From NCBI GenBank assembly GCA_948467695.1, contig CAOKFJ010000061.1, forward strand, positions 1-8,468: a stretch of 8,468 nt of DNA, in the 5' to 3' direction. The notes below the pieces were generated by a model that ran no database searches, was not told where the DNA came from, and was given only the letters and a program-made list of their open reading frames with translations. This DNA is from an uncultured Allobaculum sp. GTDB taxonomy: Bacteria > Bacillota_I > Bacilli_A > Erysipelotrichales > Erysipelotrichaceae. Shown piece after piece: positions 6,877 through 8,468 of the stretch (its first letter is position 1; every line of letters begins with the position of its first letter). Position numbers and translations under genes: made by a program.

Positions 6877-8078
6877 GTGCGGTAGTCTCCGTTGATCTTC
6901 ACATAGTCATAGGTCAGATCGCATCCCCAGCAGGTAACGCTCTCTTTTCCTTCGTTGAGATTGATCAGGATTTCGATTTCGTCCGGTTCAAGGATGGAGA
7001 GCGCCTTGTCTTCATCAAAGGAAAGACCTTTTCCGTTGTGGCAGACGAGAATTTCGCCGTTTCTGGAAGCGAAGGAGATGTCAACGAGCGAGGGATCGAA
7101 CTTGGCATCGGAATAGCCCATCGCGCAAAGCACACGTCCCCAGTTGGCGTCGCGTCCGAATACAGCCGCTTTAAGCAGCGAGGAGCAGGCAACGCTCATG
7201 CCGATGGTTTCCGCCTGGTCTTCCGTACCGGCTCCATCGACTTTAACGGTAATCAGACGGCTGGCGCCTTCACCGTCTTTGGCGATCAGTACGGCAAGTT
7301 TCTGCATGACATAGCCAAGCGCATTGACGAAAGCATCGTAGTCGGCGCCTTGCGCATCGACTTCGGCATTTCCGGCAAGACCGTTAGCCATAACGATGCA
7401 CATATCGTTGGTGGATGTATCGCCATCCACACTGATGCGGTTGAATGTCTTTTTGACTTTTGCTTTGAGCGCTTTATCGATCATTTCCGAAGAGATCGCA
7501 GCGTCGGTTGTCACGAAGCAGAGCATGGTGCCCATATTGGGATGAATCATACCCGAGCCTTTGGCGATGCCGCCCATATGAACGGTTTTGCCGCCGAGTT
7601 CAAATTCCACAGCGCATTCTTTGACGATCGTGTCGGTTGTCATGATCGCTTTGGCGCTGTCTGTCGAATCGGTGCCAAGCACGATAGCATCGGTACCGGC
7701 AAGAATTTTGTCGATCGGCAGTTCCACGCCGATTACACCAGTCGAAGCAGCCAGAACATCTTCGGTTTTCAGACCGAGACGTTTTGCGGCGCCCTCTGCC
7801 ATGCGAAGCGCGTTGAGATCATCATTGATCGCGCAGGCGTTGGCATTGCCCGAGTTGATGATGATCGCCTGGGCTTTGCCATCGACGAGATGTTTTTTAT
7901 TCAGAAGCAGGGGCGCTGCTTTTACCTGGTTGGAGGTATAGACCGCCGCCGCGCTGCAGGGGGTTTCTGAAACGATGAGCGCAAGTTCTTTTTTCTGCGG
8001 ATTGTTGCGGATACCGCAGTGAACAGCTCCGGTTGTGAAGCCCTTCGCGGCGGTAATGCCGTTGAGAATTTCTTTCAT
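6873..8078 (-). CDS. argJ: Glutamate N-acetyltransferase ArgJ
   Basis: Self-cleaving Ntn-type enzyme of 401 residues that moves the acetyl group from N-acetylornithine to glutamate. The bifunctional form can also use acetyl-CoA. Seen: INSGNANA (74-81), STGVIG (112-117, oxyanion-hole region), TTDT (147-150), and the cleavage region KGSGMIHPNMGTML (173-186), where T184 is the predicted nucleophile and new N-terminus of the beta chain. The residue before it is glycine (G183) rather than the more usual alanine. The C-terminus YVKINGDYRT is typical of the family. The start is supported by AAGGAAAGAG just upstream. It lies 45 bases after argC, the largest gap in the cluster. Its presence means a cyclic acetyl pathway, with no need for ArgE. 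Mono- versus bifunctional activity cannot be read from sequence. Confidence 0.96.
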   Translation of the reverse strand: MKEILNGITAAKGFTTGAVHCGIRNNPQKKELALIVSETPCSAAAVYTSNQVKAAPLLLNKKHLVDGKAQAIIINSGNANACAINDDLNALRMAEGAAKRLGLKTEDVLAASTGVIGVELPIDKILAGTDAIVLGTDSTDSAKAIMTTDTIVKECAVEFELGGKTVHMGGIAKGSGMIHPNMGTMLCFVTTDAAISSEMIDKALKAKVKKTFNRISVDGDTSTNDMCIVMANGLAGNAEVDAQGADYDAFVNALGYVMQKLAVLIAKDGEGASRLITVKVDGAGTEDQAETIGMSVACSSLLKAAVFGRDANWGRVLCAMGYSDAKFDPSLVDISFASRNGEILVCHNGKGLSFDEDKALSILEPDEIEILINLNEGKESVTCWGCDLTYDYVKINGDYRT

Positions 8079-8123
8079 AACTCTTTCCTTCCCTTCTGTA
8101 GCCTAATCTGTATGCGCCTGGCG

Positions 8124-8468
8124 CTATACGTGAAGGCCTTCCTGTTCATTCAGCCCGAGCATGAGGTTCATGTTCTGAACCGCTGCGCCGCTCGCGCCTT
8201 TTCCAAGATTGTCAAAGCGCGCCGAGAGAACATAGCCGTTCTCGTCATCGCCGTTGACAAACAGTTCCATTCGATCGCTGCCGGCAAGCGTATTGGCGAA
8301 CAGCGCCGCTTCGCTTCCTTTGACATCAATCAGGGAGTTTTTATACCACTCGGCATATAAAGCAACAAGCTCATCTGCCGAGGTTGTTTTTTTCAAATCT
8401 TTTTTGTCGATAAAGACCTGAACAAGCATGCCTTTTTCATAGTCGTCGACAATCGGGACAAAGAGCGG
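8124..8468 (-). CDS. argC: N-acetyl-gamma-glutamyl-phosphate reductase, N-terminus cut by edge
   Basis: The last 114 residues of ArgC, an NADPH-dependent reductase that makes N-acetylglutamate semialdehyde from the acyl phosphate. The frame is open to the right edge of the window, so the catalytic cysteine region and start are outside. Diagnostic parts seen: PLFVPI at the visible beginning, GML, a V-K-GSEAALFANT segment, and the C-terminal signature DNLGKGASGAAVQNMNLMLG, which is highly characteristic of ArgC. It ends with TAG 45 bases before argJ. It is the first visible gene of the operon; any promoter and ArgR box would lie upstream of it, beyond base 8468. Confidence 0.94.
   Translation of the reverse strand, partial: PLFVPIVDDYEKGMLVQVFIDKKDLKKTTSADELVALYAEWYKNSLIDVKGSEAALFANTLAGSDRMELFVNGDDENGYVLSARFDNLGKGASGAAVQNMNLMLGLNEQEGLHV

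Noticed and set aside
7038..7970. 310-codon open frame on the plus strand
   Set aside because: Antisense shadow of argJ; no supporting start signals or motifs.

Overview
The window suggests a low-to-moderate G+C Bacillota (Firmicutes) genome. The evidence is the compact argC-J-B-D-F gene order, strong AGGAGG-type ribosome binding sites, a linear ArgJ-based arginine pathway, and an OmpR-type two-component pair. An Erysipelotrichia or Clostridia member is plausible, but I cannot fix the genus from sequence alone.

Layout. (1) Bases 1-1836, minus strand: a response regulator gene, overlapped by 4 bases by a sensor histidine kinase gene whose 3' end runs off the left edge. (2) Bases 1837-2321: an AT-rich intergenic stretch. 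Its right part carries four copies of a perfect 13-bp direct repeat at a 32-33-bp period. (3) Bases 2322-3749, plus strand: a stand-alone ATPase of the AAA_14 plus DUF4143 type, with intact Walker motifs and a PD-(D/E)XK nuclease-like C-terminal motif set. (4) Bases 3750-3919: a convergent gap holding a long hairpin, probably a bidirectional terminator. (5) Bases 3920-8468, minus strand: five arginine biosynthesis genes in transcription order argC (partial, cut by the right edge), argJ, argB, argD, argF.

How the genes work together. ArgJ acetylates glutamate and recycles the acetyl group from acetylornithine. ArgB phosphorylates N-acetylglutamate, ArgC reduces the acyl phosphate, ArgD transaminates the semialdehyde, ArgJ releases ornithine, and ArgF makes citrulline. 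The junctions argJ/argB and argD/argF are ATGA overlaps, and argB/argD is TAAATG with no gap, so the operon looks tightly coupled in translation. The argC promoter and any ArgR operator lie outside the window. The two-component pair and the ATPase have no visible functional link to arginine synthesis.

The least explained element is the periodic repeat array immediately upstream of the ATPase gene. The rest of the window is well-recognised housekeeping or regulatory content.
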